From assembly GCF_026151205.1 (NCBI RefSeq), contig NC_087076.1, positions 19,525,919 through 19,589,918 on the forward strand: 64,000 nt of DNA. Reading direction: 5' to 3'. Made by a program: the position numbers and the translations under genes. Below the pieces are notes generated by a model that was not told the origin of the DNA, did no database searches, and saw nothing but the letters and a program-made list of their open reading frames with translations. Source of the stretch: Bolinopsis microptera (Eukaryota > Ctenophora > Tentaculata > Lobata > Bolinopsidae). This document shows, one piece after another, positions 47,701-61,200 of the stretch (position 1 is the stretch's first letter; each line of letters starts with the position of its first letter).

Positions 47701-49259
47701 TCCCCAATTTCTAGAAACATTCTACCAGATGAAACCCCGTCGGCTCATGATTAGTATTTAGTTGTTTACCTTATCTTTCCGTACATAAAGGAGTCTTTGT
47801 CAATATTATGGATATTTCCAGTGTTTCTATTAACAAGTATCTCTCGTGAACTAATTAAAGATTGGATCTAAGTATATTTTATAGAAGGTTCGGCTGGCAA
47901 GTTTACTATAAAAATATCAAATGATGACTAAGGCCAAGGATCATTCATTTTCATAAATATTAGAACTGGAGTTTCACAGTATGACCCCGAAAAAGTAATC
48001 GGTTGGCAGAACACATTGAAAAATCCAAAGGTAGCTAGCTCCTGGGGGCTGACTGTATTTTAGCAATGTTTTGTGACCTAAATACAAGACAGGCCACTCG
48101 AAATCTAATGAAAGCTATACTACTGAGGGCTTTTAAACTTTAAAATTTTATATATGGAATATGGCAACTTTGATTTAAAGAGTAGCATTCTACCACTAAC
48201 AGGAACCTTTTATATAATAAAAAAGAAAGTTGCTCGCCGAAACCACAGCAAATGGAGCCTTTAATTCGTTAATCGTATTGAATCGCAATTATACTATTTT
48301 TGTGAGCGACTATCAAGATCGAGAAGAATCCAGAAAGATTTTTTCTCCTATAAAATCTTATAGTAAGTTCGATAACTCATGTAGTGAGTACTGAAATTTT
48401 AATTCTGATGGTCCAAATGTGGAAAACTAGATCATCTCAAAATCTATTCATCTCAAATCTATTCAGAAAAAATCACTTGATAATAATAAATTGAAATTGA
48501 ATAACACCGCTTTTAAGATAAAAGTTATACTCAGTTAAACTAGTCATCCCAGAAAATAGCATGAATACTAAGTTAAGAATAGTAACTTATGCTTGAAAAT
48601 ATATCGGCAATACTAAAGCCAGAAAATGGTACTTAAACATATTATTATGCAAAGATCAAACACTAGATATGACCAAAATAGTTATCGATATAGTTTTTCA
48701 AGTTCTATTATATCGTAATAATGTAGGAATCATTGAAAGATTTATCGATATATTACACAGTCATTAGATACAGTGAATACACCACCAACAAGGTGCGATG
48801 AATTGGTCCGTCGTTAACAGGATAATTCTGTATTAATCTAGAGATCTTTGACAAATTTGTATCATCAAGCCTAAGTGCAAGTGGTCGATGGTATAACTTA
48901 CTGAATACTTGAATACGCTAGTAAAGCGAACCCAGGTTCGTACTTTTCTCTTTAGGCACACCACCGTCTCAACACGAAGGGACAGAACTTTGGCCCAATG
49001 ACTTGAAAAAACTATTCAAGCGAGACATGAAATTTTATGAAAATTAAATTCAGAATTTATGGAATAATTTTTATCAAAAATTAGAAGTTAAATTAAAATG
49101 TTTTATCGAACTTCTAAAACATTCAATAATTGACAATGTTTTCTCTGGGTAAGGTAGTTCGTTCCATATCATTTAATCCACTAAACATAAACACTGCACT
49201 GCATGATCTATGTATCTGCGGAATATTACGCTAAGTGCAACAACATAGATTTATTACAG
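47701..49259. other. Intron or intergenic sequence upstream of the Polycomb-like exons
   Basis: Base composition returns to normal at about 47.7 kb. A short open piece after TCTTTAG at 48,955 (GTPPSQHEGTELWPNDLKKL) is not attributable. No PHD1 or Tudor exon was found. Confidence 0.35.
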
Positions 49260-52200
49260 GCATCTGGATGAGGTTACGAAAAGAAGCACAGACATTTCAC
49301 CTAATGTACTCGATAAGATTCGCTCCGAACTAAAACTTAAAACCCTAACCTCTCTGAACTTATACTACGATTTCCTGCCCTATAAGACAGCTGAGTTGAC
49401 ATGGGATGCTAAACATCGCTATAACGAGGTAACTGTTATTCACGTGTCATCCTATCTGATGCACGTGGTGGTGAACTATCAAATGTCTATTTGATAGAGC
49501 TAATAATGATAACTCTATATGACAGTTTTATCTCCTTTTGACCCACGAGAGGATTACATTGTACCATGAAGATACTGTGTCAATCTCTACAATATAAGAG
49601 TGCCGGAAATATCGGGATGGGGCCGGAGTCTGGGGAGGGAATCTATCATATTTTAAAACAAATCATTAAGACATGGCAGCATAGTGGCTATATAGTTTGA
49701 AACGTGTCCGACGAGCTTGACAGCCTGCAGTTCGCGATGGCTCATGTGATATTAATGTCAAGATTAGACTCAAATGATTGTCATGTGACAGAAGTTACGA
49801 AAATTGTATTGCTTTTACCCGGCTATATTGTGTGGGCACGCTGTATTTAAGGAGCAATTTCGTGAACGTAATGACATTTAAAACTTTAAAAATACTGGTT
49901 AAAAATATTTCTCTTTTGGGATCTCAGGTGGACATTCCAATTTTCAAGAGATTACAGAATAATAACGTGTATAACATAAGTATAACCTCCACAGGAAGGT
50001 GTGTATTGCTATTGTATGGGGCCAGGAGTTTGGTACAAACAGATGCTACAGTGTCTGAACTGCAGACAGTGGTTTCACCAGGTTAGTGTCACGCGAACAG
50101 AACAAATATCACGCAGAAAGAATAAGTATCACGCACAAGCCACAAGTTCAAACTTGTAAAGTTACAATGGAGTGATTTGGGGTTGGTGATTATATTGGAA
50201 ATTTCGCCCTCTTTTTACTGATATTATGATTGAGACTTTAACGGGCATTAAATTTGTTATCTGTACATGTTATCGTGTTGGTACACTGGGCTTTGCAAAT
50301 CATGAAAAAATTCTTGGATCTCTGAAAACTCTTCTTCGGAGAAGAGGGCTAAGCAAAGTATTTATCCTGGGAGATTTCAACCTGACTGGAGTCTCCTGGT
50401 CTACCTTGGCCGGCTCCTGTCCTATTGAGCAGATTTTTGTTGAATCTTTTGTAGACCTTGGCCTTCGGCAATGTGTACTTACACCCACACATTGCAAAGG
50501 CAAAACACTGGACCTTTTGCTCACAAACTCTGAGTCTAATATCAGTGACCTAATGGTAGGTGAGCGAGATAGCGTCTGTAAGTCTGATCATTTTCCAATC
50601 AACTTTAAGATCAACATTAAGGTAAATAGGAAGAAGCCGGTTAAGCGTATGTGCTATAACTATAAAAACGTGAACTGGGAGAGGCTAAACCATGAACTCC
50701 GGCACACAGACTGGAATGTATTGCTTAATGGCACAGAACCTGAAATTGGGTGGAAAAAATTTAAAGAAAAACTTTTTAATATCACTGACAAATTCATCAA
50801 GAAATGCTCAGTTAAGACAGATGGACAAGATCCATGGTTTGACTCAGAGTGCCATGATGCATGGCGCAAGAAAATAAGACTGCATTAAGATAGACATAAA
50901 AGCGATAGAGCCCAAATAGCATTCTCCCTTGCCAGGAAAAACTTCAAAAATGTGGTTGCTCAAAAAATGCGAGAAACATTAAATGAATCAGATGATAGCG
51001 CTCTTGTAACAAAAAATTCTGGTCATATGTAAAATCAAAAACAGCTAGTCAAAGAATTCCTGAGTTTGTAAGCTACAAAGGCATTGTCCGCAACTGCCCA
51101 GAGGACCAGGCCAACTTATTTAATGGCTTTTTCTTTTAGCAGTTCTCTGAAGCATCATTATACGACATAGATATTGATTATTCAAACGATTGGCGCTTTG
51201 ATATTGCATTTGACCACCAAAGGGTTCGAAAAATCCTTTCCAATATTAACCCTAACAAAGCTTATGGGCCTGACGGTATTCATGGGAAACTTTTGAAAAA
51301 CTGTGCTGTTGGGCTTGCATACCCATTATCACTATTATTTCATTCATGTTACAACATTGGGACATTACCTAGGGAGTGGAAACTGGGACACGTTGTACCC
51401 ATATATAAAAAAGGTGATAAACACGAGGTTTCAAATTATAGGCCAATATCCCTTACATGCTTAATCACCAAAGTTCTTGAACGCATAATTAAAGATGAGT
51501 TACTTGCACTTACTAACGGCATGATCAACGATAAACAACACGGTTTTCGAGCTGAAAGATCATGTGCAACTAATCTTGTAGGTCTATGTGACAGCCTAGC
51601 TCTCTCACTGAATGAAAATATGAGAACAGATGTAGTCTACTTTGATTTTGCCAAAGCTTTCGACTCAGTTAACCATGATCTTATATTATTTAAGCTAAAG
51701 AGCAAATTTGGTATTGATGGGAGGCTACTGAAATTCATCACTGATTATCTAAGAGACAGGCAACAACAGGTCTTGATAAGTGGTAAGTTTTCTTCCATGA
51801 GAAACGCCCAATCTGGTGTACCACAAGGGTCAATTTTGGGACCTTTGTTGTTCATTATGTTCATTGATGATATATTAGTGGGGATTTCACCTGGCACACA
51901 ACTGTCACTGTATGCCGATGATACTAAAATTTGGCGTGAGATTGTTTCGGAGTCTGATATCCTGCGACTGCAGAAGGACATTGATTATCTCCATGACTGG
52001 TCACTTTCTAATAAAATGAGATTTCATCCCGACAAATGTAAGGTCCTCACCGTCGCAGGAAGGATATCCGAAACAGTTTCCCTCCTTAGTGTCCTACCAC
52101 TCTTTAACTTTGTATACTCCATGGGAAGAATCGCACTTGACTATGTCGATCATGAAAAGGATTTGGGTGTTTTTGTGACCAAGAATCTCGACTGGCAAGA

Positions 52201-55200
52201 CCAGTGCTCTAAAGTCCTCTCAAAGGCCAACCAAAAATTAGGCATGGCAAGGAGAAATTGCTATTTTGTTCAAGATGTAAATCGTCGTAGAGTACTGTAT
52301 CTCACTTTAATGAGAAGTCAATTTGAGCATTGCTCAGTTATATGGAGACCGGTCACAAAATTCCAGATAAGCAAGCTGGAGGGCCTCCAAAAGCGTGCTA
52401 TTAAGTGGATTCTTCGCGAGGAGTATATGAGTTATCCACCATCCACATACATTCAGAAATGCAGACAGCTTAAGATTATGCCCATAGAAGACCGCTTCGA
52501 CTTTCTTGACCTTATTTTCTTCTTTAAAATTGTGAAGCAACATATTCCTGTCACTTTACCCTCATATTTGCAACCATATCAAGGCCACTCAAGGTTAAGA
52601 AATAGCCACATGGACCCCTTATGTTTTGTAAGCTCGATCTTACCACGAGCAAGCTCTAACGCTTTTGCTAAGAACTTTTACTTTAGGACCCATTCCAAAT
52701 GGAATCATATTCCTCTAGATATACGTGAGATAGAGACTATTTCTGAGTTCAAAAGCAAATTGACCTCCTACATGTGGGATTACTTACTTAATTATGCCGG
52801 AGGACTTTGATTATGATCTAGATTTTTCCCTCGAGACAGAGATGTGAAGCAGTTTACCTAAAGCTAACAATATGTTCATAAGGAGCTTAAATCCCTGTTG
52901 TCTGTATTTCTCATTTCTCATTTTAGTGCATGTCATCACATCATGGATTTCACTTTATTAGGCCCCTTCCAGCCATTGCCACTGCGAATTTAACCTAAAA
53001 CCTGCCCAGTTAATAGCGAAGACTGCGAAATTACCACTCCTGCCTAGTAATCTAATTTACCCTGTCCAGATCAGCAGTATATTACACTAAATCCGCAGGT
53101 TTTCTCTTAATTTTTTATGTCAAAACCTGCCTAATTAACTAGTGATCCTGCATCAACAGCGCAGGTATTTGTTATTTGGCAGGTTTTCTATTAACTTGGC
53201 AGGATTTGCTATAAAATTATCAATCCTTTTCGGATGGATTACGGCAGTGATAAAGTTAAATCGGCAGGTTTTCCATTAACTTGGCAGGATTTTTTATAAA
53301 ATTATCAATCCTTGCCGGATAGATTACGGCAGTGATAAAGTTAAATCGGCAGGTTTTCCATTAACTTTGCAGGATTTGTTATAAAATTATCAATCCATGC
53401 CAAATAGATTATAATGCTATAATCTTATTATGGCAGCGTTAAATTTATAAATTGGCAGGTTTCTTTTATCTTTCTTTTAAGTTCTTAAGTTATTTGGAAT
53501 TTTGCTTATTTGGCACCAAAACTAAAAGTCAATAAAACCGAGTTGATTAGCGCAGTCAAGAAATTGGCCGGAGTTGATAAAAAGCTGACAACCATGGCAC
53601 TGAATCTCCAAATGAGAGGTATAGTACGCTATATTAATAATTAATATACTTATATAGTACGGTACCGCAACAATTGACCCCCTCCCCCCCCCCCCCCTCC
53701 GACAAATGACCCCCTGATGCAATCTACCCCCGACAATTGACCCCCCATGTAATTACACTGGGGTCAATTCAGGGTTAGGGTAAGGGTTAGGGTCAGGGTT
53801 AGGGTCAGGGTTAGGGTCAGGGTTAGGGTCAGGGTTAGGGTCAGGGTTAGGGTCAGGGTTAGGGTCAGGGTTAGGGTCAGGGTTAGGGTCAGGGTTAGGG
53901 TCAGGGTTAGGGTCAGGGTCAGGGTCAGGGTTAGGGTTAGGATCAGGGTCAGGGTCAGGGTCAGGGTCAGGGTCAGGGTCAGGGTTAGGGTTACTGGGTA
54001 ACACGACTCCTGTCAGCGACATCTGTCCGACAGCGACATCTGTCCGACTCAGGGTACCAGAAAAAACGACATTTGTCCGAAATTGTGATCTGATTTCAAT
54101 ACAACACATTTCCAATTAGAGACGTGATCTGAACTGTTAATTTGAATACGTAACATTGCCAATTTGAGATATGATCTGAGCCATAGTGTACTACTAGTTT
54201 ATTTTCGACCTAGGCAGGCAGGCATGAAGCAACTGCGTTGTGAATGGCGAGCTCGTAGTCCATGAGAATGTATTGTGGTTGGTAGCCCCAAGGCCTCAGA
54301 AGCCCAGGTGTCTATCTGATCGAACATGTTGCGGTAGAGTTTCGTCGATTTTCCAGGAATGAGTCCTTAGAAGAGGGGGAGGTGCCAGCCGTCAGGGAAG
54401 AGTCCGTGGACTGTGAAGAGCTGATGGAAGAGATTAGGTGCGGATTTGAAGGTACCGTTGGGCGTTGACTACGCAATGCTCCGCGTCTACCATATGATAT
54501 GCGTTCTTAGGAGTCCCCCAAAGGAATGATCGACGAGTCTGTTCGTCCCATCCAGAGTCCCAGAGCATCATTGGACTGTTGTCGGTAGAGAGGATTTAGT
54601 TTGCAGGAATGGATAGCGTTTCCAGATCTCTCGGGTCTGTTTGCTGCAGATCTGGGTCTGTTTACTGAAGATTGGTTGCCATTGTGGATTGCGATAACTG
54701 ATCTCCATACGGCTGCTATCCTATATGTACTCATGTAGGCTGTGTCCTGTGATGTGATCGACAGCTTGTTAGTGTACGGCTAGCACAATCCTGTCCTTAA
54801 ATAGTCAATCACGTATCGATGGATCAGATCTCAATGGATCAAATCAGCATTCGAACAATGGGAGCAACGTCACGAAATTACCCGTGAGTTTGTGAAATAC
54901 GAATGTGAACCGAAATTACAATATGATCCGAAATTCGGACAGATGTCGCCAAAAACGACTCCTGTCCGACAGCGAAATCTGTCCGAAATCCCCAATTCGG
55001 CTGTCGGACAGATGTCGCTGTCGGACAGATGTCGCCCAATCAGGTTACTGTTAGGGTTAGTATAATAAATATATTTGTTTGGTCAATTGTCGGGGGGGGG
55101 GGGGTCAATTTTCAAGTATTATATCACTTGCACCGTTTAGCTCCACGTGGTTTCTTAAGCTTAAATACTTAACTGTCCTGTCAAGATAAAGTAAATCACT

Positions 55201-58200
55201 ATCACCTCTCATTCTTAATAAGTTAGTAAGCAAGCATCTGATCATTTTAAAACAGTCACCTCCCAATTTAGCAAGTTCTTACATCTATATTACAGTCTAC
55301 ACCCTTCAATAATGAGATAATATGTTTGGCCGGTAGAGGGTCCGCAGTAGTCCCATTACAGCATTACCTCATTACCTTAGCATTGCTGTACAGTGTACAA
55401 CTACTATAAGAGTATAAGATATACATCCTTCACCAAAACTGGTTTGTCCGCTTTCTATTACTAATTTTCCGCTGAAAGTGCCACATCAGTGATCAATTAA
55501 TATTGGTAAATAGCAATAATTTGAGTTATAGGTTGACCTCCCACTTAGAGCATATGTGGGAGGTCAACCTATAAATTATAGTACCTACGAGCTATTTCCA
55601 ATTCGTGAATACGAATTTCGATTAAGGTCCAACTTATTAAGTGTCACTTTAACGTGTGACAAATTTCCGATCAAATATCTCATAATCTGAAAATAACTGC
55701 ATATTTAGAACTATTATATTAATTGTAATTGAAGATTCTTTCAGAATCACTTCATTCACTAAATCTTACAATGTGAATAATGAACAGGTAGAGGCACTGC
55801 AACTGAAAAAGTGCTGTCCTCACTACTTAAGAACATAGCAATCTAATCTAAAAATGGCAACCTAAGAACTGAAGTTAAGCAAACAGTTATTTTCCAATAA
55901 TCGGTTTTTATTGTACTTTTATACTCAAACTTATCATAGACCCCGTGTTGGTAACAGTGGATAATATGCAGTGGCGAAACGTACCTAAGAGGCCGCAGCT
56001 GCACCCCCCCCCCCCCCCCCCATCCCCTTCCGCATAGCAGGGGTTGCCGGAGTGTCGGGCGGTCGTTTCGCCACTGACTAGTGACTGCATGTATAAAAGT
56101 ATAAACTATAGAGCCATGTAGGCATGTAGCATTCTGTACTTCTGTAGCTTTGCACAAACCAAGTCTCAGTCCTACACCCTACCTAGTAATAAGGTTATAC
56201 GATCATTACCGTATTCCACATTGTACACTCAAATTATCCAAAACCCCTGCCAATATAGGTTTAATCACGCCACAAGTTGATTCAAATTATCTCAACTTAC
56301 GCAGGATTTGCGTTAAATCTGCAGCATTCGACTTTATATTTAACGGAAAACCTGCCAAAATAGAGCAAACCTGCCGAGAGTAGGTGAAAGGTGAGGCAGG
56401 TTTTGTGTTAATTTTGCAGGCTTTTCTATTAATCAACAACTCGATTAAATAATTACGTGAGATAAATCTCTGCACGAATACGATAAATAGGCAGGTTTTC
56501 GGTTAATTTTGCAGGAATCATTTTAAGACTTCAAATTGATTGTCAGTCTTAATGTAAAACCTGCCAAATTAGGTGGCAGGTGGCAATGGCTGGAAGGGGC
56601 CTTTTATTATATGATTTGATTGCTTTTGATATTTTTGTGTGTTTTTATTTGAAATTCTATTTAAAATTAAAGATTTTCGTGGGCCCATACTTGTGCAGGA
56701 GGTGCATTTTGCTCTCAACATCTGTGTTTTGGTGACCCTCAGGTCCTTTGATTACATACATTTTGTCCTAGAAAATCTGATTTTATCGGAGTCTTATACT
56801 TTTGAGAAAATTTAATGTTGTTCATTCATTGTGTAAATTTGTATGTAATTGATCGATTTGAAAGATTTCAATAAAAAAAAATACATAATAACTAGTAGTA
56901 ACCCGTATAACCCTAAAATGATGTCAAGACTCAGGAGACTAAAATAATTATTACCTATTTAATTCGCGTTTTTGACACCACTTGGGGGTCCAAATTTTGG
57001 GCTCTAAAATATAGAGTAAGATTAGACATTAGTTTTTTAGCTTTTTTAACCTCTTTTTGATTTTTCTGATTACCATCTTAAAGTAAACAACGGATACATC
57101 CAGCTACCAACTACGAGCTTAATATGTTCAAGATTAATAATTTATCTAAGTAGAGTACTTTGTCAGAAAATAAACATGCAGATCAGTAATAATATCATTA
57201 TGAAGTATGATTCTAAAATATGTTCATTATCATGTGCCTCGATCACAATCTACCAACTTCAAATCTTTATACTATCTGACACAATAGATTTGGAAAACTA
57301 TTGTTATAATATTATATTTCGTGTTAATATTGTAATGAAAATTTGTCTCTCCTTGTTCTTCTGATCAGCCTTTTCATATAATCATTATGATTGCAAAATG
57401 TGTCCATTAAGTGCCTTGATCGCAATCACCAGCTTTAACTCGTTCTGCTATTATAATAAATGCCACAATTAAAGTGGACTTTCAGTTATCAGACAAACAA
57501 AAAGCATAAGATTTGGAGAACTGTTATATTAATATTATCAAATAATATTATGTTATGTTAAACTAATTACAACACTACAAATCTATTACATTTATTGAGA
57601 ATTATGTAATGTAACGTGATGGAAATATTTTAAACGGGCATATCCTGTCTAAACCCAGGATGCATTACTATATACTAGCAGGAACCCGTCTACCCTAAAG
57701 TGGTGTCAAGACTCGAGAGACTAAAATAATTATTACCTATTTAATTTGCGTTTTTGACACCACTTGGGAGTCCAAATTTTGGGCACTAAAATTCTTATTC
57801 CTTGGCCAATTTTTTACTTTTTCATGCTGATTTGAAGGCCATCAAAGCATTTGACCCAGTCAAAAAAGTTTCAGTTGTATATCTTTTACGGTTTTTGCGG
57901 AAAGTCGCGTTAAAGTTGATGCCATGGTGTCAGTAAAATGGCACGGAACCATATATATCGTCTTGCTTTATATATAGTAAGATATATGAAGAATTCGTTG
58001 TAACTTTGTTTGAAAAACATTAATATTATAAAAGCTTTGAATTTCCTTTGATTCCGGATAAGCCAGCTTGCTTCATCTGAAATTCCTTAAAATCCCTTAA
58101 AACCATTTCCCGAACTTTACGAACACAAACGGAATAATATCTATTTCAAAGCCAATGTACGACGTACGATTCCTGGAGCAATAAAACAGAAATGCTTAAT

Positions 58201-61200
58201 GCATCAGATACTTAATATTTATAAGACGGTGCTCCGTTTGATGCAAACTGTCGCCGAATCCTATTCAAGGCCAACCCGTGCTTCACGGGAAGTTATCTTG
58301 CCTTATTAATATCAGCACACCCAACTATTTTAAGTCAACTCTGAACATTTGCACAACTTTCAAGACTTCAAGCTCTATCATGGAAGTTATTAATTCTGTC
58401 GACTAGACGCGATGAAGCAGTCGATAAACTAATCATACCAGTGCAGCATATCCAGGACTAAAGTGCTTCATACAAAATTGAGAGACTCGCGCGATAATTG
58501 TTCTAGATATTAACGTGAAGTTTGTCGCCATATTTAGACTTAGAAAGCTTATAAAGTGATTGGTGAATGATATATCGTTTAACTGGAAAACTTGCATAAG
58601 GGGGCAGGGGGGACTTTATGAAATTTCTCTCGAAATTGATTTTATAGTTGTTTATGATAGAGGGGAGTGATATATATATCTGCTTCTTTTAGTTCCATGG
58701 AAAAATATTGTTCCTAGCCGAAATTATTGCCGGTCAAAGGTCAGTGCTTATGTGTTATTGTATTGTGCGAGCGATTTTCAATCACGCGCCCTGAAAATCC
58801 AGTCTATCCAAATCTATCTTCTCCTACATTTTTTGAGCAATCACCTTGCAACTTTCAGGATATGTTCTAAGGACCATTTAGAAGATTCTGGTCTATCATA
58901 ATCTTAAGATAGGCCTTTCAGAAAAGGCCTTTATTCGATTTTGAAAAACAAGGTCCAAGATATTTTTAAAAATCGAATAAAAAATTTTCTAAGTCCTATT
59001 TTAAAATTCTGATAAATCAGAATCTCCTAAATGGTCCTTAGAACATAATATCCTGAAAGTTTCAAGGTGATTGCTAAACAAATTTAGGAGAAGATATATT
59101 TTTAGACTCAATTTTCAGGGCGCGCGATTGAAAATCGCTCGCACAATACAATTACACATAAGAGCTGGCCTTTGACTGGCAATAATTTCGGCTAGGAACA
59201 ATATTTTTCCATGATAGGACCAAAAACAGCTGATATATATCACTCCCCTCAATCAGAAACAACTATAAAGTCAATTTCGAGAGAATTTCCATAAAGGCCC
59301 CCCTGCCCCCTTAACTTCAACCGACGTGTCAGTTTTCCTGAAGTTACTTTTAGTTAACGTAAATGAAGTTATTAAACGTAAATGCAAGATATTGAAGATG
59401 TAGTCTTGCCTCGAAGGTTATAATCAATTCGTTTTAAATGCAAAATACCAAAGCTACCCTGATCATTCTGAGCCGAAAATATATAATTTTTCGGTATTTT
59501 GAAGTCCGTACCTACATTCGGAAGGTTGTGGATGTAATACTGATTGGTTTCATATACCTACTAATTATAGAAAACGTCAGATTTAAAGGAAAATGCGCAA
59601 TTTGATGCGGAGAACTGAAAAAATCGCGATTTGTCGTGAGGCCAGGATCTGAAAAATCGCGATACAGCACATGCTGCAAAAAATTTAGGCTGTGGCGCGA
59701 AGCGCCACAAAATATTTAGAATTTGCCCCCCCCCCCCCCAATGCAACAGACCTCTGGAGTCTTGAAGCTGTCATAACATTAACCATTATCCTGTTCCCAT
59801 AACCTATCAATATTCAATTTTTTTTAAACAGCTCAAATACAGGGTGGGCCAAAAGTCAGTACCCATACGTTGGGTCTTATACCTCCGCCGTCTTTTATAT
59901 TTGAGAGTTGTTGCTTTGCAGATGGCATACTGTACCTATAACTTGTTCGAGGATTCCGTCATTAAAATTTGAAAATTCGAATATTTTAGACCACGCCCAT
60001 TCAATATTAAAACACCTATATTGTTCTCTGTGAACATGTTGGGCGCCTAATTTTTTCTGAGACGGTAGATTATTACATTTTGCATCTGATCTGAAAAAAT
60101 TATGTGAAACAGATTAGAAATGACGAAATTATCAAGCAATTTGTGTATCTCGTTAGCAAAATTGATTGGGTGATTATGTGACACGACACCTTAATTGGGC
60201 AGCCTTAACGATTCCATAATGTTCAACGGGGTAGTTACCGGGGTCGGGGGTCACCTTATCACGTGATTAGGTAAGCCAATCACCTGATCTCACGTAATGA
60301 ATAAACTCGTTATGCTTCGTATCTCGGTCATCTGAGAAGCTATAACTCTAATTTTTTCAGGACAAACGTCATTCGAATGGCCAAACACGATTCGACTATC
60401 CAAATTATCAAATAAATGCGAAAATGAATCTTCATTTGAAAAAAATGAACACGAATATTTTTCGAGTTGACAAATTCCCCGAACCAGTGGTGGTAGTAAG
60501 TCATACCAGAAAGAATTATTTCAATTGGGCACTCAGTGACTGAGCTATAAAGGCCAACGTATGGGTAATGACTTTTGGCCCACCCAGACCTGTTAGTTCT
60601 AAATTGCATTAAACTATAAAAGACTAAGTGCGTCTGTGACTATCTCGTGCCAAAAATAAATGAAAGCCGCTTTAATTTAACGTGTTAAAAGGTCTCAAAA
60701 GGGCCAATTGTTCTTATTTGGGAAAGGTTTGCTGCGTAAATCCCCTAGAGCAATTAACCTAGTTCAACCTCTTTAAACTCCTTGAACCATAACGTGATAT
60801 ATATTTTTAAATAACTTTTACCTCTTTCAGGCTTGTGTTAGCTGTAGTGCTAAACCAATGCTGTTCGGGGAGAACAATATTTTTATCTGCTCGGTCTGCA
60901 ATTTGGGAGAGGAACATCTAACTCTACGAGCTCTCAGTGATCGTGAATGTCTTCAATTGGCGGTGAGGTTTATAGTTGGTTACTGAATATAATTTGGAAT
61001 ATTGACGAATCAATCGAATGTATTGATTCAGCTTAGAAATATTCGTAAAACGAAAACTGTGGAACTGCAGAAATACTAATCTGAAGATCACGATATCGAT
61101 GTTTTATTTAGCATCATGAATAGATAGTCAGTAAACACCATAATAAACAACTTATGATGATCACACCTGACTAGTGTGTCTACTGACAAGTGTTCACTAA

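Larger units (their letters stand above)
50190..52960 (+). mobile_element. 5'-truncated CR1/Jockey-like LINE (5' part)
   Basis: Lies in the intron of the Polycomb-like gene in the same orientation. Contains an APE-type endonuclease fragment and an RT, with in-frame stops between them. Its 3' end seems to continue at 56,602-56,882 (ending AATAAAAAAAAAT) after a 3.6-kb insertion. The left border is set by the loss of open frame before about 50,190. Confidence 0.8.
52953..56609. mobile_element. 3.6-kb TIR element with 8-bp target duplication, inserted in the LINE tail
   Basis: The left end at 52961 is GGCCCCTTCCAGCCATTGCC and the right end at 56,582-56,601 is its exact reverse complement. Flanks are CTTTATTA (52953-52960) and TTTTATTA (56602-56609), one mismatch in eight. 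Both subterminal zones are rich in GGCAGG/CCTGCC words. It contains a MULE-type transposase fossil, a telomere-like VNTR and inner inverted repeats, so it may be composite. An 8-bp duplication suits MULE, hAT or Merlin elements. Confidence 0.75.

Noticed and set aside
49778-50086. 102-codon frame ending at the PHD2 exon
   Set aside because: Wrong register: the 49,995-50,081 exon read in another frame gives the Cys/His pattern of PHD2 and joins in phase to the next exon.
53768-53995. Chromosome end or fusion scar
   Set aside because: The telomere-like units are degenerate, short, and enclosed in a transposon with its own target duplication.
53753-54115. Asp/Asn-Pro repeat protein on the minus strand
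   Set aside because: Translation of the TTAGGG/TCAGGG array.
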